DNA of 64,000 nt from Chitinophagales bacterium (GCA_026129525.1 JAHCHW010000011.1:92975-156974); one strand, 5' to 3'. Positions 8,746-18,462 are shown, counted from the first letter of the stretch. The notes: generated from the sequence alone by a model not told the origin. A program made the numbers and translations.

Positions 8746-10632
8746 ATGTTTAAAAACAAAGAAAGCGTTATTGGTTGGCTGCTGATTGCCGTGCTCATGA
8801 TAGGATTTATCTTCTACCAGAACAAAAAAATGGCGGAGGAGCAGGCACAAAAAAAAGCAAAGGCACAAACCGAAAAAAGCGATTCACTTAAAGTGAAAGA
8901 ACCGGTTGCATTGCCTGCCGTAGTTGCAACCGACAGTACATCCGGAACCATAACTGCCGAGGAAGTAAAAGTAGATTCAACTACTCTTACTTCTGAGTTT
9001 GGTGCATTTGCCGCTGCTGCAACCGGAGAAGAAAAAACATTTGTGATTGAAAACGATGTGCAAAAAATTACCCTCACCAACAAAGGCGGGCAGATTAAAA
9101 GCATTGAACTGAAAAAGTATAAAACGTGGGACAAAAAACCGCTTATCCTCTTTACCGATAAAACCAATTCGCTCAGCTACCAGTTTGCCATTGATAACGA
9201 CCGTGTAATTGACACTAAGAACTTCTTTTTTGAACCGGTATCGGAATCGTTTACTATTAGTGGTAGCGATTCGGCAAGTTTTGTTTTTCGTTTAAAAGCA
9301 GATAACAACAAATACTTTGAGCAGAAATACACGTTGCACGGTAACTCTTACATGTTAGGCTATGCCGTAAATCTTATTGGGCTTAACAATATTATCCCTG
9401 CCAATAACACTTTTATAGGAGTTACCTGGCAAAACACACTAAGCAACTTAGAGCACAACAATGAATTGGAAAGACGCTACTCTGCGCTTTACTACCGTTT
9501 TAACCAAAGCGATGTAAACCACCTGAGCGAAGACAGCGAAACAGACGAATACGTGTTTGATGCACCGGTAGAATGGATTTCGTTCAAGCAGCAGTTCTTT
9601 AATTCTACGCTTCTTTCTAAGGGCGATTTTAACCGAGGGAAACTTAAATCAATTTTTTCGAAGGAGAACAAAAACTATGTGAAGAAGTACGAAGCCACTT
9701 TTACGCTTCCTTATAAAAATTCCGAAACATCTTCTTACAACTTCCAATACTATTTCGGGCCCAACCATTACAATTCGCTATCCGCTTACGACCGCGATTT
9801 GGAAGCTATTATTAAGCTAAGTCCCGACTTTTGGATGTTTTCATGGATACGCTACATCACTCGTTTTATCATTTTCGTTTTTACCGTTTTCGAAAAACTG
9901 CAACTCAACTACGGCATTATTATTTTAATAATGACCTTGATTTTAAAGCTTGCTCTTCACCCGCTTACAGCCAAGAGCATTGAGAGTGCTGCCAAAATGA
10001 AAATACTGGCTCCTGAAATAAATGCACTGCGTGAAAAATATGGCGAAGACCAAGGCAAACTGGGGCAGGAGCAAATGAAATTGTATCAGCGAGCCGGAGT
10101 AAGCCCATTGGGAGGATGCTTACCGCTGTTGCTTCAAATGCCTATTCTGATGGCTATGTATTATTTCTTCCCCGCATCCATTGAATTGAGACAAGAAGCA
10201 TTCTTGTGGGCAACCGACTTATCGTCTTATGATGCTATTGTAACATGGGCCACTCCCATTTTCGGGCAAAATCACTTGAGTTTGTTTACTATTCTCATGA
10301 CCATTACCTCAGTGGTGCAGGCAGTAATGAACAACCAGATGAATGCCATGGGCAACCAGCAACCCGGCATGAAATACGTTCCTTACATCATGCCTTTTAT
10401 GCTCATGTTCATTTTCAACTCTTTCCCTGCGGCTTTAACTTACTATTACTTGTTGCAGAATCTGTTCGGAGTGTTGCACCAATGGATAATTCAGAAGTTT
10501 TTTATTGATGAAGCAAAGCTTCGCAAGCAAATTGAAGAAAACAAAAAGAATCCGAAAAAACCTAGCGGACTGATGAAGCGCTTTGCCGACATGCAAAAAG
10601 AAGCCGAGCAGCGCGCCCGTCAACGCAAGTAG
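8746..10632 (+). CDS. yidC: Membrane protein insertase YidC
   Basis: 628 residues, the size of Gram-negative YidC. An N-terminal transmembrane helix (VIGWLLIAVLMIGFIFY) is followed by a periplasmic beta-domain at about residues 95-340. The conserved C-terminal Oxa1-like core contains LNYGIIILIMTLILKLALHP, AGVSPLGGCLPLLLQMPIL and the final helices around FLWATDLSSYD and NSFPAALTYYYL. It inserts membrane proteins alone or with SecYEG. The Lys/Arg-rich tail could contact ribosomes. The start fits the -7 box at 8712. Confidence 0.97.
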   Translation: MFKNKESVIGWLLIAVLMIGFIFYQNKKMAEEQAQKKAKAQTEKSDSLKVKEPVALPAVVATDSTSGTITAEEVKVDSTTLTSEFGAFAAAATGEEKTFVIENDVQKITLTNKGGQIKSIELKKYKTWDKKPLILFTDKTNSLSYQFAIDNDRVIDTKNFFFEPVSESFTISGSDSASFVFRLKADNNKYFEQKYTLHGNSYMLGYAVNLIGLNNIIPANNTFIGVTWQNTLSNLEHNNELERRYSALYYRFNQSDVNHLSEDSETDEYVFDAPVEWISFKQQFFNSTLLSKGDFNRGKLKSIFSKENKNYVKKYEATFTLPYKNSETSSYNFQYYFGPNHYNSLSAYDRDLEAIIKLSPDFWMFSWIRYITRFIIFVFTVFEKLQLNYGIIILIMTLILKLALHPLTAKSIESAAKMKILAPEINALREKYGEDQGKLGQEQMKLYQRAGVSPLGGCLPLLLQMPILMAMYYFFPASIELRQEAFLWATDLSSYDAIVTWATPIFGQNHLSLFTILMTITSVVQAVMNNQMNAMGNQQPGMKYVPYIMPFMLMFIFNSFPAALTYYYLLQNLFGVLHQWIIQKFFIDEAKLRKQIEENKKNPKKPSGLMKRFADMQKEAEQRARQRK

Positions 10633-10669
10633 TCGTTATTGCTTGTGGAAATTATTACCTAACTTCCGC

Positions 10670-10687
10670 AACTCTTTGCAAAGAGTT
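10670..10687. promoter_or_regulatory. 18-bp perfect palindrome between yidC and the DUF6438 gene
   Basis: AACTCTTTGCAAAGAGTT is fully self-complementary and ends 6 nt before the ATG at 10694. It could be a protein-binding site or an RNA hairpin over the start. No T-run follows, so it is not a standard terminator. Confidence 0.5.
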
Positions 10688-10693
10688 TCTCGT

Positions 10694-11173
10694 ATGAAAA
10701 CAGTTATTCCCCTCCTGTTGTTGCTTGTTTTGCACACCTCGTGTAAGCAGGCAAAATATAACCTCCGCCAACCTGAAAAGAATGGAAAAGTAATAATGAG
10801 TATTGAACGTACGCCCTGTTTTGGCACTTGCGCTACTTACTCTGCTACCCTCTACGAAAACGGATTGTTGCTTTATGACGGCAAACGCTTTACTACTAAA
10901 ATCGGATGCTACTACACGCTGATTCCCAAGAGCGAAACAGGAAAAGTGAAGGCTTGGTTTGAAGAAGCCGGCTTTTGGAAGATGAAAGAAAAATACCCCG
11001 AAGAAGATATTGTACCGACCGACCTGCCTACCTGCTCGGTTTTTTTTAACAATGGAAAACAGGGGAAGCGGGTTTTAGACCGCGGATGGGAAACCCCAAC
11101 AGCGCTTACGGAACTTCAGAACACGATAGATGCGTGGATAGACAACCGCGATTTACAACCGTGTTACAAATAA
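10694..11173 (+). CDS. DUF6438 lipoprotein
   Basis: 159 residues. The ATG at 10694 is preferred over an upstream in-frame ATG inside yidC because it begins a lipoprotein signal peptide (MKTVIPLLLLLVLHTSC), with the lipidated Cys at residue 17. The core ERTPCFGTCATYSATLYENG and LLLYDGKRF is characteristic of DUF6438, whose biochemical role is unknown. Further cysteines (Gly-Cys-Tyr-Tyr, Thr-Cys-Ser-Val, Pro-Cys-Tyr-Lys) may form disulfides. It lies 61 bp after yidC and may be read through from it. Confidence 0.85.
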   Translation: MKTVIPLLLLLVLHTSCKQAKYNLRQPEKNGKVIMSIERTPCFGTCATYSATLYENGLLLYDGKRFTTKIGCYYTLIPKSETGKVKAWFEEAGFWKMKEKYPEEDIVPTDLPTCSVFFNNGKQGKRVLDRGWETPTALTELQNTIDAWIDNRDLQPCYK

Positions 11174-11208
11174 GTAACACTGCTTTAACCCCAATTCGAA
11201 TTTTCGTT

Positions 11209-11216
11209 TAAATTTG
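11209..11216 (+). promoter_or_regulatory. -7 element for the gene at 11256
   Basis: TAAATTTG, an exact consensus match, giving a leader of roughly 35 nt before the ATG. Confidence 0.55.
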
Positions 11217-11255
11217 ACGCCCTAAATAAATTTCACTAAAACAAAACCACTGACA

Positions 11256-13733
11256 ATGAAAAAGCTTTTACTGTTACTTCCTGTTGTGGGTGCGGGTTTG
11301 TTTGCTTCGGCACAACAACTTTCACACCGGGATAACAAACCGAACATGCTTATGCAGGATGCTCCTGTGGTAACTCAACACCATCAACCCACTGCGGGAG
11401 GTTCCGGTTATAATCAGGGCGGCTCCAGAGGAGGCTCTCTGCCAATGATTCTTAACTCGCAGCGAATAGGCAGCGCAGGGAACATGCTTACTATTCTTGA
11501 TTGCCGCAGCAACCAATTGGATGTAAACGATGCATTAAACACTGTTACGTTTATTCACCGTAACGACCCTTCGGTGTTTTCAGGAACAAATGTTGCACAA
11601 TACCGTTACTCTGTTTCTAAAAACAGAGGAACTACCTGGACAAACGATGTTGGCCCCATCACAAACGATGTGAACATTGATAACGTTTCGGTAAACGGTC
11701 GTTTCCCCCAGGCAGTCATTTACAATCCGGCAGGAAATACTATTACCGATAGTGCTTATTTGGTTTACTCCGGCACATGGCACGATGGTAACTCTTGGTC
11801 GGGCGAAATGCGTGGTCGCGGTCAATTGAGTGGCGATATTGCTTCATATAACGTACACATTGACCCAGTTAACAGCAAAAAAGTAGCCGTAGCAGGCGGT
11901 ATGTGCCAAGGTGCACCCGGAGTATTTTGGAATGCTACTATTGACTACAACGGTACTTTCAACGGAGGTAGCAACATTGTTAGCAACGGTATAATTGTTT
12001 ACAAAGGGGTATGGAACAACACTACCAAAGATATTGATTGGACAAATACTTTGATTAACCAGTCGTTTGTTCAGTACAACAATGGCGGAACACTGATGTC
12101 TATGGTTACAGCTCCTAACATCGCTTTCGACCCAACCGGACAATACGGATGGTTTGTTGTGTTAGGCGATATTACCAACGATGGCGACAATGTTTACGAC
12201 CCTATTTTTTGGCAAACAGTAGATGGCGGTGCCAACTGGACAGGCCCCATTCATGTTGACCTTGACAATATTCAGGGATTACGCGAAGAAATGAATGAAT
12301 ATATCATCAATGGAGATCCTGCTTCTATGAACCCAACTTCGGCATTTGACAATGACCTGACTGTTGACGTTAACGGAAATCCGCATTTACTTATTACAGT
12401 TGGCAGTGGTGAAGATTACTCTATTCAAGCTGCAGGATACGACATGTGGGATATTACTTATGATGCCAACGCTACTGCCGGTTGTAACTGGCAAGGCATT
12501 CATTTAGCCGATGTAAGAACCCTGCGCGGTACATTTACAAACGATGCAACTCCTTATACTGAAGATAAACGCCCATTGGTTTCGCGCAGCGCTGATGGGG
12601 CTAAAATTTTCTTCTTCTGGAACGAAACCGATTTCGATTTCATCCAAGGACCAGATAACGACCTTCCTAACCTTTTCGGAAGAGCTATTGATGTAGTTCA
12701 GAAGAAAATGACTCCGCTTTACAACTTTACTGAAGGCGATTCATTGTGGGGTGGCGAGACATCGAATACTTCGGGCGGAGTGTTTGGTGGGTCTATTTTC
12801 CCTACTGTTAGCCAAACAGCTTGGGTAAATGGCAATAACTACAACATCCCTACTGTAATGACGCAGATTGATTACAACCACGACCCTTCGCAAGGTTTGG
12901 GTGCCGGTGAGCAGCCTGCTGCTTTTTGGTATATCAGCAACATTAACGTTCCAATTGCCGACTTCACTCAACCACTTGATCAGGTTCCACCAACAATTAC
13001 GTTGAACGGACCTGACACTGTAAGTATTTTGGTAAATACAACGTACACTGAACAAGGTGCTACAGCATTTGATTGCACTGATGGTGTTATTAATCCAGTT
13101 ATTCAAAATTCACCTAACACTTCAGTTGTAGGCATTTACAACGTGCTTTACATAGCTACCGATGCAGCCGGCAACAGCGATACTGTTGTTCGCACCGTAA
13201 TAGTGGGAGCAACTCCGGTAGCCGACTTTACATGGAGCACTCCTCAATTAGCTTACAAAGTACAGTTTCAGGATTTGAGCGCCAACATTCCTACCTCATG
13301 GGTATGGCAGTTTGGCGATGGTGGTGGTTCGGTAGCACAAAACCCGCTGAAAACTTACAGCGCAAACAATGTTGCCGGCTATAATGTATGCTTAACTGCA
13401 TCTAACAGTTTCGGAACATCAGCACAAGTTTGCAAACTGGTAAGTGTTACAGGTGTAGGTATTGACGAGCCTGAGTTTTCGCAACATGTAACCATGTTCC
13501 CTAACCCTACTAACGGCAAAGTGCTTATTACTCTTGATGGTACCGTTTCAACCGATATGACTGTAACTGTTTACAACATATTAGGCGAAGTGGTAAAAGA
13601 GCCTGCAACATACAAGGCAGGAACCATGCAGATGGAAATTAACATGCACGATGTAGCCAATGGATTATATCTGGTTAAAATTCAGAGCCGCAACGGAACA
13701 GCCGTAAAACAATTAACAGTCAACCACAAGTAA
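11256..13733 (+). CDS. T9SS-secreted protein with sialidase-like region, DUF5011 and PKD domains
   Basis: 825 residues. Signal peptide (KLLLLLPVVGAGLFASAQ). Residues about 80-570 contain repeated RNDPSVFSG- and DGGANWTGP-like strands that recall BNR/Asp-box propellers, a weak inference. An Ig-like DUF5011 domain follows (VPPTITLNGPDTVSI to AGNSDTVVRTVIV). Then comes a PKD domain (ADFTWSTPQL, WQFGDGGGSV), and the protein ends with a type A T9SS sorting domain (VTMFPNPTNGKVLITLDG to LTVNHK). It would cross the outer membrane by T9SS and be attached or released. A strong terminator follows the stop codon. Confidence 0.88.
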   Translation: MKKLLLLLPVVGAGLFASAQQLSHRDNKPNMLMQDAPVVTQHHQPTAGGSGYNQGGSRGGSLPMILNSQRIGSAGNMLTILDCRSNQLDVNDALNTVTFIHRNDPSVFSGTNVAQYRYSVSKNRGTTWTNDVGPITNDVNIDNVSVNGRFPQAVIYNPAGNTITDSAYLVYSGTWHDGNSWSGEMRGRGQLSGDIASYNVHIDPVNSKKVAVAGGMCQGAPGVFWNATIDYNGTFNGGSNIVSNGIIVYKGVWNNTTKDIDWTNTLINQSFVQYNNGGTLMSMVTAPNIAFDPTGQYGWFVVLGDITNDGDNVYDPIFWQTVDGGANWTGPIHVDLDNIQGLREEMNEYIINGDPASMNPTSAFDNDLTVDVNGNPHLLITVGSGEDYSIQAAGYDMWDITYDANATAGCNWQGIHLADVRTLRGTFTNDATPYTEDKRPLVSRSADGAKIFFFWNETDFDFIQGPDNDLPNLFGRAIDVVQKKMTPLYNFTEGDSLWGGETSNTSGGVFGGSIFPTVSQTAWVNGNNYNIPTVMTQIDYNHDPSQGLGAGEQPAAFWYISNINVPIADFTQPLDQVPPTITLNGPDTVSILVNTTYTEQGATAFDCTDGVINPVIQNSPNTSVVGIYNVLYIATDAAGNSDTVVRTVIVGATPVADFTWSTPQLAYKVQFQDLSANIPTSWVWQFGDGGGSVAQNPLKTYSANNVAGYNVCLTASNSFGTSAQVCKLVSVTGVGIDEPEFSQHVTMFPNPTNGKVLITLDGTVSTDMTVTVYNILGEVVKEPATYKAGTMQMEINMHDVANGLYLVKIQSRNGTAVKQLTVNHK

Positions 13734-13755
13734 TTCTGATTTTCAACTTAAACGG

Positions 13756-13786
13756 AAAAGGCTCCCGGTATCGGGAGCCTTTTTTT
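13756..13786 (+). terminator. Rho-independent terminator
   Basis: A 12-bp stem AAAAGGCTCCCG / CGGGAGCCTTTT with a GTAT loop, running into a T-tract, 22 bp after the stop of the T9SS gene. Confidence 0.9.
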
Positions 13787-13883
13787 ATTGATCTGCTGAA
13801 TATTTACTGGAATTACCTTTAGCCAAAAAGTGTAAAGAACCAATTAGCTCGATACCGCCCACCACACAATAGCGTTATAAACG

Positions 13884-13891
13884 TAACTTTG
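13884..13891 (+). promoter_or_regulatory. -7 element for the DUF4294 gene
   Basis: TAACTTTG, an exact match, 36 nt before the ATG at 13928. An in-frame TTG at 13889 lies inside this box, which argues against translation starting there. Confidence 0.5.
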
Positions 13892-13927
13892 GTACAGGCT
13901 TTGAAATGCAAGTTTGAAACTACTGTT

Positions 13928-14536
13928 ATGAACAGGCTGGCTATAATCGCAATACTTCTGCAAACAACATTCAGTTTGCTTTTAGCGCAAACTACCGAGC
14001 GCCTGCGCCCGGGTGCTGCAAAGGCTGATACTTCATCGGTAGTTTATCATACCTCCACAATTTCCGTTGACTCCACTCCTACCATTCAACTTCGTGATGT
14101 AACCATAGTTTCGTTCAAAACCAACGATGAATGGATGATGTATTACAAATACAAAAGCCGTATTCAGAAAGTGTTGCCGTATGTAAAAATTGCAAAACAG
14201 TTGTACGAAGAATTGAAAGAAGAAAAAGCGCACTCAAAAAAACGGCAATACCGCCATTACCGTAAAGATTTGGAAGAAGAAATGCGTGCGAAGTTTGAAA
14301 AGGAATTGAAGAACCTAAACACCGGGCAGGGCGAAATGCTATTCAAATTGATTAACCGCGAAACAAGGAATAATGCTTACACCATTATTCAAGAGATAAA
14401 AGGCTCACCCACCGCATGGTTCTACCAGTTGGTTGGCAAACGCTGGGGTTATGACCTCAAGGAGAAATACGACCCGGAAAAAGAGAAAATGATTGAGTTG
14501 ATTATTAAGGAAATGGGGACAGCATACAACATTTAA
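13928..14536 (+). CDS. DUF4294 exported protein
   Basis: 202 residues from ATG 13928. Signal peptide (RLAIIAILLQTTFSLLLAQ). The conserved DUF4294 body contains RIQKVLPYVKIAKQLYEELK, a basic stretch KKRQYRHYRKDLEEEM, then LKNLNTGQGEMLFKLINRET and a C-terminal GKRWGYDLKEKYDP. It is mostly helical and restricted to Bacteroidota. Function unknown. Its TAA shares the tetranucleotide TTAA with the stop of the convergent glycosyltransferase gene. Confidence 0.85.
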   Translation: MNRLAIIAILLQTTFSLLLAQTTERLRPGAAKADTSSVVYHTSTISVDSTPTIQLRDVTIVSFKTNDEWMMYYKYKSRIQKVLPYVKIAKQLYEELKEEKAHSKKRQYRHYRKDLEEEMRAKFEKELKNLNTGQGEMLFKLINRETRNNAYTIIQEIKGSPTAWFYQLVGKRWGYDLKEKYDPEKEKMIELIIKEMGTAYNI

Positions 14537-15540
14537 AATGCTTGTACATTCTGTTCTATTAATTCGTTAACTCTTCTTGCTATTGCTTCTTCATCCAACA
14601 AATTCATGCAGTTAAAATGTTGCTTGGGGCATTCGTTGTAACCAAGTTTTGAGCAAGGGCGGCATGGTAAATCCAACATCTGAAATGATGTATGGTTTAC
14701 AGCTTTTGCACCGTAATAGGGATACATGCCAAACGCAGGAACAGTGTTGCCCCAAAGCGATACGATTGGTTTTTTGAAAGCTGCGGCAATGTGCATTAAG
14801 CCTGTATCGTTGCTGATTACAAATTGCGCTTTTTGAACAAGCGATGCCGATTGATTGAGCGTAAATTTACCGCAAGCATTATACACTTTTTCACTTGCAA
14901 CTTGCTTTGCAATGTAGTTTCCAGTGGTTTCATCTTCTCGCCCACCAAGTAACAAAATCGGATATTTAACAAACGAAAGACAACGAATGATTTTTTCGGC
15001 AGGAAACTTTTTGGTATTCTGCTTGGCACCAATTACCCAAGCTGCGTATCCGTTATGAAACTGCTGCGGTAGTAATCCGATGTCAACAATATCTTCATCT
15101 GCAAGAAAGTAATCCAACCCTTCGCCATCATCTACAACGCCTAAGGCTTTACAGGTTTCTAAATAACGGTCAACTATATGCCTTTGAGGAAGGCTATTTA
15201 CTTTCAAATTAACCAGCAACCATTTTTCGAAATTTAATTTATTGAACGAAAATGACTCTACACCTAATTGCAGTTTAAGTAAAAAAGTGCGTTGGTTGTG
15301 GTGTAGGTCAATAATGTAATCAAATTTTTCAGCACGGAGTTCAGCAATTAAATCCGAAAATGAACGCTTGAGTAAATGAACTTTTGTGATGTAAGGGTTG
15401 TGCTGAAGAATCGGGTAAAAAGACTCTTTTGTTGCATAATGGATCTCCGCCTCGGGATATTTTTTACGAAGGCAACGGATAACAGGGGTAGTAAGCACAA
15501 TGTCGCCAATGGAAGAAAAACGGAGAATGAGAAGTTTCAT
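14533..15540 (-). CDS. Glycosyltransferase family 9 (heptosyltransferase-like)
   Basis: 335 residues from ATG 15540 (MKLLILRFSSIGDIVLTTPV), the classic GT9 N-terminus; an ATG 30 nt upstream would only add ten atypical residues. The C-terminal domain has FVISNDTGLMHIAAAFKKP and VSLWGNTVP, which bind the sugar nucleotide in ADP-heptose:LPS heptosyltransferases. It probably builds the LPS core or another surface glycan at the cytoplasmic face. A Cys-rich segment (LPCRPCSKLGYNECPKQHFNC) near the end is frequent in Bacteroidota members. The donor sugar cannot be read from the sequence. Confidence 0.9.
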   Translation of the reverse strand: MKLLILRFSSIGDIVLTTPVIRCLRKKYPEAEIHYATKESFYPILQHNPYITKVHLLKRSFSDLIAELRAEKFDYIIDLHHNQRTFLLKLQLGVESFSFNKLNFEKWLLVNLKVNSLPQRHIVDRYLETCKALGVVDDGEGLDYFLADEDIVDIGLLPQQFHNGYAAWVIGAKQNTKKFPAEKIIRCLSFVKYPILLLGGREDETTGNYIAKQVASEKVYNACGKFTLNQSASLVQKAQFVISNDTGLMHIAAAFKKPIVSLWGNTVPAFGMYPYYGAKAVNHTSFQMLDLPCRPCSKLGYNECPKQHFNCMNLLDEEAIARRVNELIEQNVQAF

Positions 15541-15546
15541 GCCAAA

Positions 15547-15554
15547 CGAAAATA
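15547..15554 (-). promoter_or_regulatory. -7 element for the GT9 gene
   Basis: TATTTTCG on the minus strand, 6 nt before the ATG at 15540. The same octamer precedes the genes starting at 25605, 36367 and 38157. Confidence 0.45.
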
Positions 15555-15598
15555 GAAAACAGCCTTTCACTAAGGCATAACTTTTTCATCTTCGCAAC

Positions 15599-16579
15599 AT
15601 GCCCGAGTTTCGCTGGAATCCGCTTTTAGATACATGGACAATGATTGCCACCAATAGGCAACACCGCCCGCATTTGCCCAAAAATTATTGTCCGTTCTGC
15701 CCAAAAGATAATCCCAACCTTCCGGCCTTTGACGTGCTTGCTTATCCGAACGATTTTCCGGTAATGAGTTTAAGCCCAGAGCCTGTAAAAGAAAAAACCC
15801 GCAAAAAAACCAACAATGTTTTTAAAGCGACCGAGGCAACAGGCAGGTGTGAAGTGATACTTTATTCGCCCGACCACAACAAGCAGTTATACGACCTAAG
15901 CGATGCACATGTGTTTAAAATTGTAAACCTGTGGAGCGAACGATACAGCAAATTACAGCAGGACGAACGCATCAAATACATTTTTGAATTTGAAAACCGG
16001 GGCGAAGAAGTTGGTGTAACCATCCATCACCCGCACGGGCAATTGTATGCCTACTCGTTTATTCCTTTTAAAATTCGCGAGGAATTAACCAACTGTAAAA
16101 AGTATTACAAGAAACATGGGCGCAACCTTTTTGCCGATTTAAATGCAGCTGAGAAAAAGTATGGCAAGCGTGTGGTGTTCGAAAACAAAAGTTTTATTGC
16201 TTACATCCCTTACTTTACCGATTACCCGTTTGGGGTATTTGTAGTCAACAAAAAATTAAAAGGTAATATCACACAGTTTAGCGCTACGGAAAAACGCGAC
16301 TTAGCCGAGTTATTAAAAAAACTGACAGCAGGTTTCGATAAAATTTACGACCGACAGTTCCCTTACATGATGTGTATGCATCAAACTCCCGTAAACGAGA
16401 AACGATATGCCGATGCCGAGGAGTATTATGCCTTCCACATTGAGTTTTATCCGCCACTGCGCGCAAAGGACAAAGTAAAATGGTATGCCGGAAGCGAAAT
16501 GGGCGCAGGTGCTGCTGCCAACCCGCTTGATGTGGACGAATGTGCTACAATACTTCGTAATAAGATAAATGTGCGCTGA
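15599..16579 (+). CDS. galT: Galactose-1-phosphate uridylyltransferase
   Basis: 326 residues. Leloir-pathway enzyme transferring UMP from UDP-glucose to galactose-1-phosphate through a uridylyl-histidine. The active-site motif is TIHHPHGQLYAYSFIP near residue 143. NYCPFCPKDNP near residue 30 supplies zinc ligands. The C-terminal part contains MCMHQTPVNE and FHIEFYPP. Shorter than the E. coli enzyme (348) but complete. Its stop overlaps or abuts the start of galK, so the two are translationally coupled. Divergent from the GT9 gene with a 58-bp shared promoter region. Confidence 0.95.
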   Translation: MPEFRWNPLLDTWTMIATNRQHRPHLPKNYCPFCPKDNPNLPAFDVLAYPNDFPVMSLSPEPVKEKTRKKTNNVFKATEATGRCEVILYSPDHNKQLYDLSDAHVFKIVNLWSERYSKLQQDERIKYIFEFENRGEEVGVTIHHPHGQLYAYSFIPFKIREELTNCKKYYKKHGRNLFADLNAAEKKYGKRVVFENKSFIAYIPYFTDYPFGVFVVNKKLKGNITQFSATEKRDLAELLKKLTAGFDKIYDRQFPYMMCMHQTPVNEKRYADAEEYYAFHIEFYPPLRAKDKVKWYAGSEMGAGAAANPLDVDECATILRNKINVR

Positions 16580-16580
16580 A

Positions 16581-17693
16581 ATGAGTAAAGCGGTTAAAAA
16601 ATATTTTGCTCCGGGCAGAGTGAATTTAATTGGTGAGCACATTGATTATAATGGAGGCTTGGTGTTGCCCGCAGCGTTAAACATTGGCATTTCCGCCACA
16701 TACATTCCGCAAAGCGACAACAAAATTGTTTTGCGCTCTGCTACGCATAGCTTAGTTAAGGAGATAAACCTGAGCGATACTTTCTCCTTTAATCCTCAAA
16801 ACGACTGGACTAATTATCCGATTGGTATAATTGAGCACCTAAAACGCGAAAACCATTACATACCATCCTGTGAAGTAATTTTTGAGAGCAATTTGCCGGA
16901 GGGTTCCGGACTTTCCTCTTCGGCAGCCATCGAAGTATTGACAGCATTTATGTTGCTTTCTCAAACCGAATCGAATATTAACCGCACGTGGCTGGCGGAG
17001 TTTTGCCAACAAGTAGAAAACGAATTTATTGATGTAAAGTGCGGCATTATGGACCAATACGCAGTGGCAAACGGAAAAAAGGATAACGCGCTGCTGTTGG
17101 ATTGCGCTTATTTAAAACACGATTTTGTTCCTATTGAGTTAGGCGATTGCCGCTTGCTGTTGATGAACACTAATAAACCACGCTCACTGATTCGCTCTAG
17201 ATACAACGAACGAAAAGCAGAGTGTGAGGAAGCGTTACGAATTATACGAAACGTAAAACCGCAGCTAAAAAATTTGTGCGAAGCTGAAATGCACTGGATA
17301 GAAACCATTACCGATGAGGTTATCCGCAAACGTGCAAGGCATGTTATCAGCGAAAACATTCGAGTGAAAGAAAGTGTAAAAGTGTTGCGTCATAACGACC
17401 TGCATACGTTTGGCAGATTATTGAACGCATCGCATCAATCACTGAAAGAGGATTATGAAGTTTCGGGAACCGAGTTAGATATATTGGTTGAAACCGCACA
17501 AGAAATTAAAGGCTGCTTAGGTGCGCGAATGACCGGTGCGGGCTTTGGCGGTTGTGCTATTGCATTAGTGCACCACAGCGTTATTGAAAAACTAAAAAAC
17601 AATGTGAGCGAAACTTACTTCAATTCAACCGGTATTACTTGTTCATTCCATACGGTAGAAATTGGCGATGGTGTACGGCTGCTTAGCGAATAA
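16581..17693 (+). CDS. galK: Galactokinase
   Basis: 370 residues from ATG 16581, 1 nt after the galT stop; ATG 16569 inside galT would add four residues and cannot be excluded. GHMP kinase phosphorylating galactose with ATP. Motifs: APGRVNLIGEHIDYNGG (galactokinase signature, residues 12-28), LPEGSGLSSSAAIEV (ATP loop) and MTGAGFGGCAIALV (motif 3). The catalytic Asp is expected in KCGIMDQYAVANG. With galT it forms a two-gene galactose operon. No galactose regulator, transporter or galM is seen nearby. Confidence 0.95.
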   Translation: MSKAVKKYFAPGRVNLIGEHIDYNGGLVLPAALNIGISATYIPQSDNKIVLRSATHSLVKEINLSDTFSFNPQNDWTNYPIGIIEHLKRENHYIPSCEVIFESNLPEGSGLSSSAAIEVLTAFMLLSQTESNINRTWLAEFCQQVENEFIDVKCGIMDQYAVANGKKDNALLLDCAYLKHDFVPIELGDCRLLLMNTNKPRSLIRSRYNERKAECEEALRIIRNVKPQLKNLCEAEMHWIETITDEVIRKRARHVISENIRVKESVKVLRHNDLHTFGRLLNASHQSLKEDYEVSGTELDILVETAQEIKGCLGARMTGAGFGGCAIALVHHSVIEKLKNNVSETYFNSTGITCSFHTVEIGDGVRLLSE

Positions 17694-18420
17694 TGAGCGT
17701 GCTCAGAATTTTTTTGGTAAAATCAACGTATGCCTGCTGCTCATCGGGGTAAATAAACATTCGCCATTCGGTCATATCGTCCGGAATGTTCGACTCGTAG
17801 TTAAACCGATAATAACGGAAATCAACAAAATGCGAACTTTTGCCATCGGCTCCGGGTATTAACAACAGCATAACGAAATTGCTTTGCTGCGATTGTATAT
17901 CGTTTATGTAATACAACTCACCCTTTCTTCCTTCGGCAGTAGTAAAGCTTTCGGGGGCGCTTACAAGGCTTGCCACTTTCTCATCCAACTCCTTAGCGCT
18001 TATGGCTTCACCGCTTTCTTTATACAATGCGGTTAAATGCGCCCTTACATCTTTCAATACCAAATCTTTCTTTTCGGCAGTTGTTTTCTTTATGGTATTC
18101 ATGGTTATCACAATTCCTTGCGCTAATTTTTTATCGGGGAAAGGAAGCGATTGGTAAATAGGGTCATGGTCGGCTTTAGGTAATTTGAAATCGGAAAAAA
18201 TAAGGGCGCCCTTTTCTTTCCAAACAGGCGGAATGGTTAACTGCAAATTAAAGTTGATGAGTTTATCTGCCAGTGTATCGGTTCCTTTATCGGGTTGAGC
18301 AATCAGCATTTCGGGCAATTCTTCCAACACCTGCTTAGCAGTTTTCTTAGGTTCTTTATTTTGTGCAGAAGCAAACCCAATCAACAATAAAAACAAGGGA
18401 AACAACAATACTTTTTGCAT
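17683..18420 (-). CDS. Exported protein of unknown function
   Basis: 245 residues. Signal peptide (KVLLFPLFLLLIGFASAQ). The mature part is a mixed alpha/beta protein with a helix-rich centre (TAEKKDLVLKDVRAHLTALYKE) and a C-terminal FRYYRFNYESNIP segment. It resembles small exported Bacteroidota proteins that lack a known role; I do not recognise a named family. The 3' end overlaps galK by 11 bp on the opposite strand. The terminator at 18463 isolates it from the gene upstream at 18512. Confidence 0.75.
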   Translation of the reverse strand: MQKVLLFPLFLLLIGFASAQNKEPKKTAKQVLEELPEMLIAQPDKGTDTLADKLINFNLQLTIPPVWKEKGALIFSDFKLPKADHDPIYQSLPFPDKKLAQGIVITMNTIKKTTAEKKDLVLKDVRAHLTALYKESGEAISAKELDEKVASLVSAPESFTTAEGRKGELYYINDIQSQQSNFVMLLLIPGADGKSSHFVDFRYYRFNYESNIPDDMTEWRMFIYPDEQQAYVDFTKKILSTLIIR

Positions 18421-18462
18421 AACGAGTATTTATAGCGATAAATATATTGGAAGTAGCCATAA

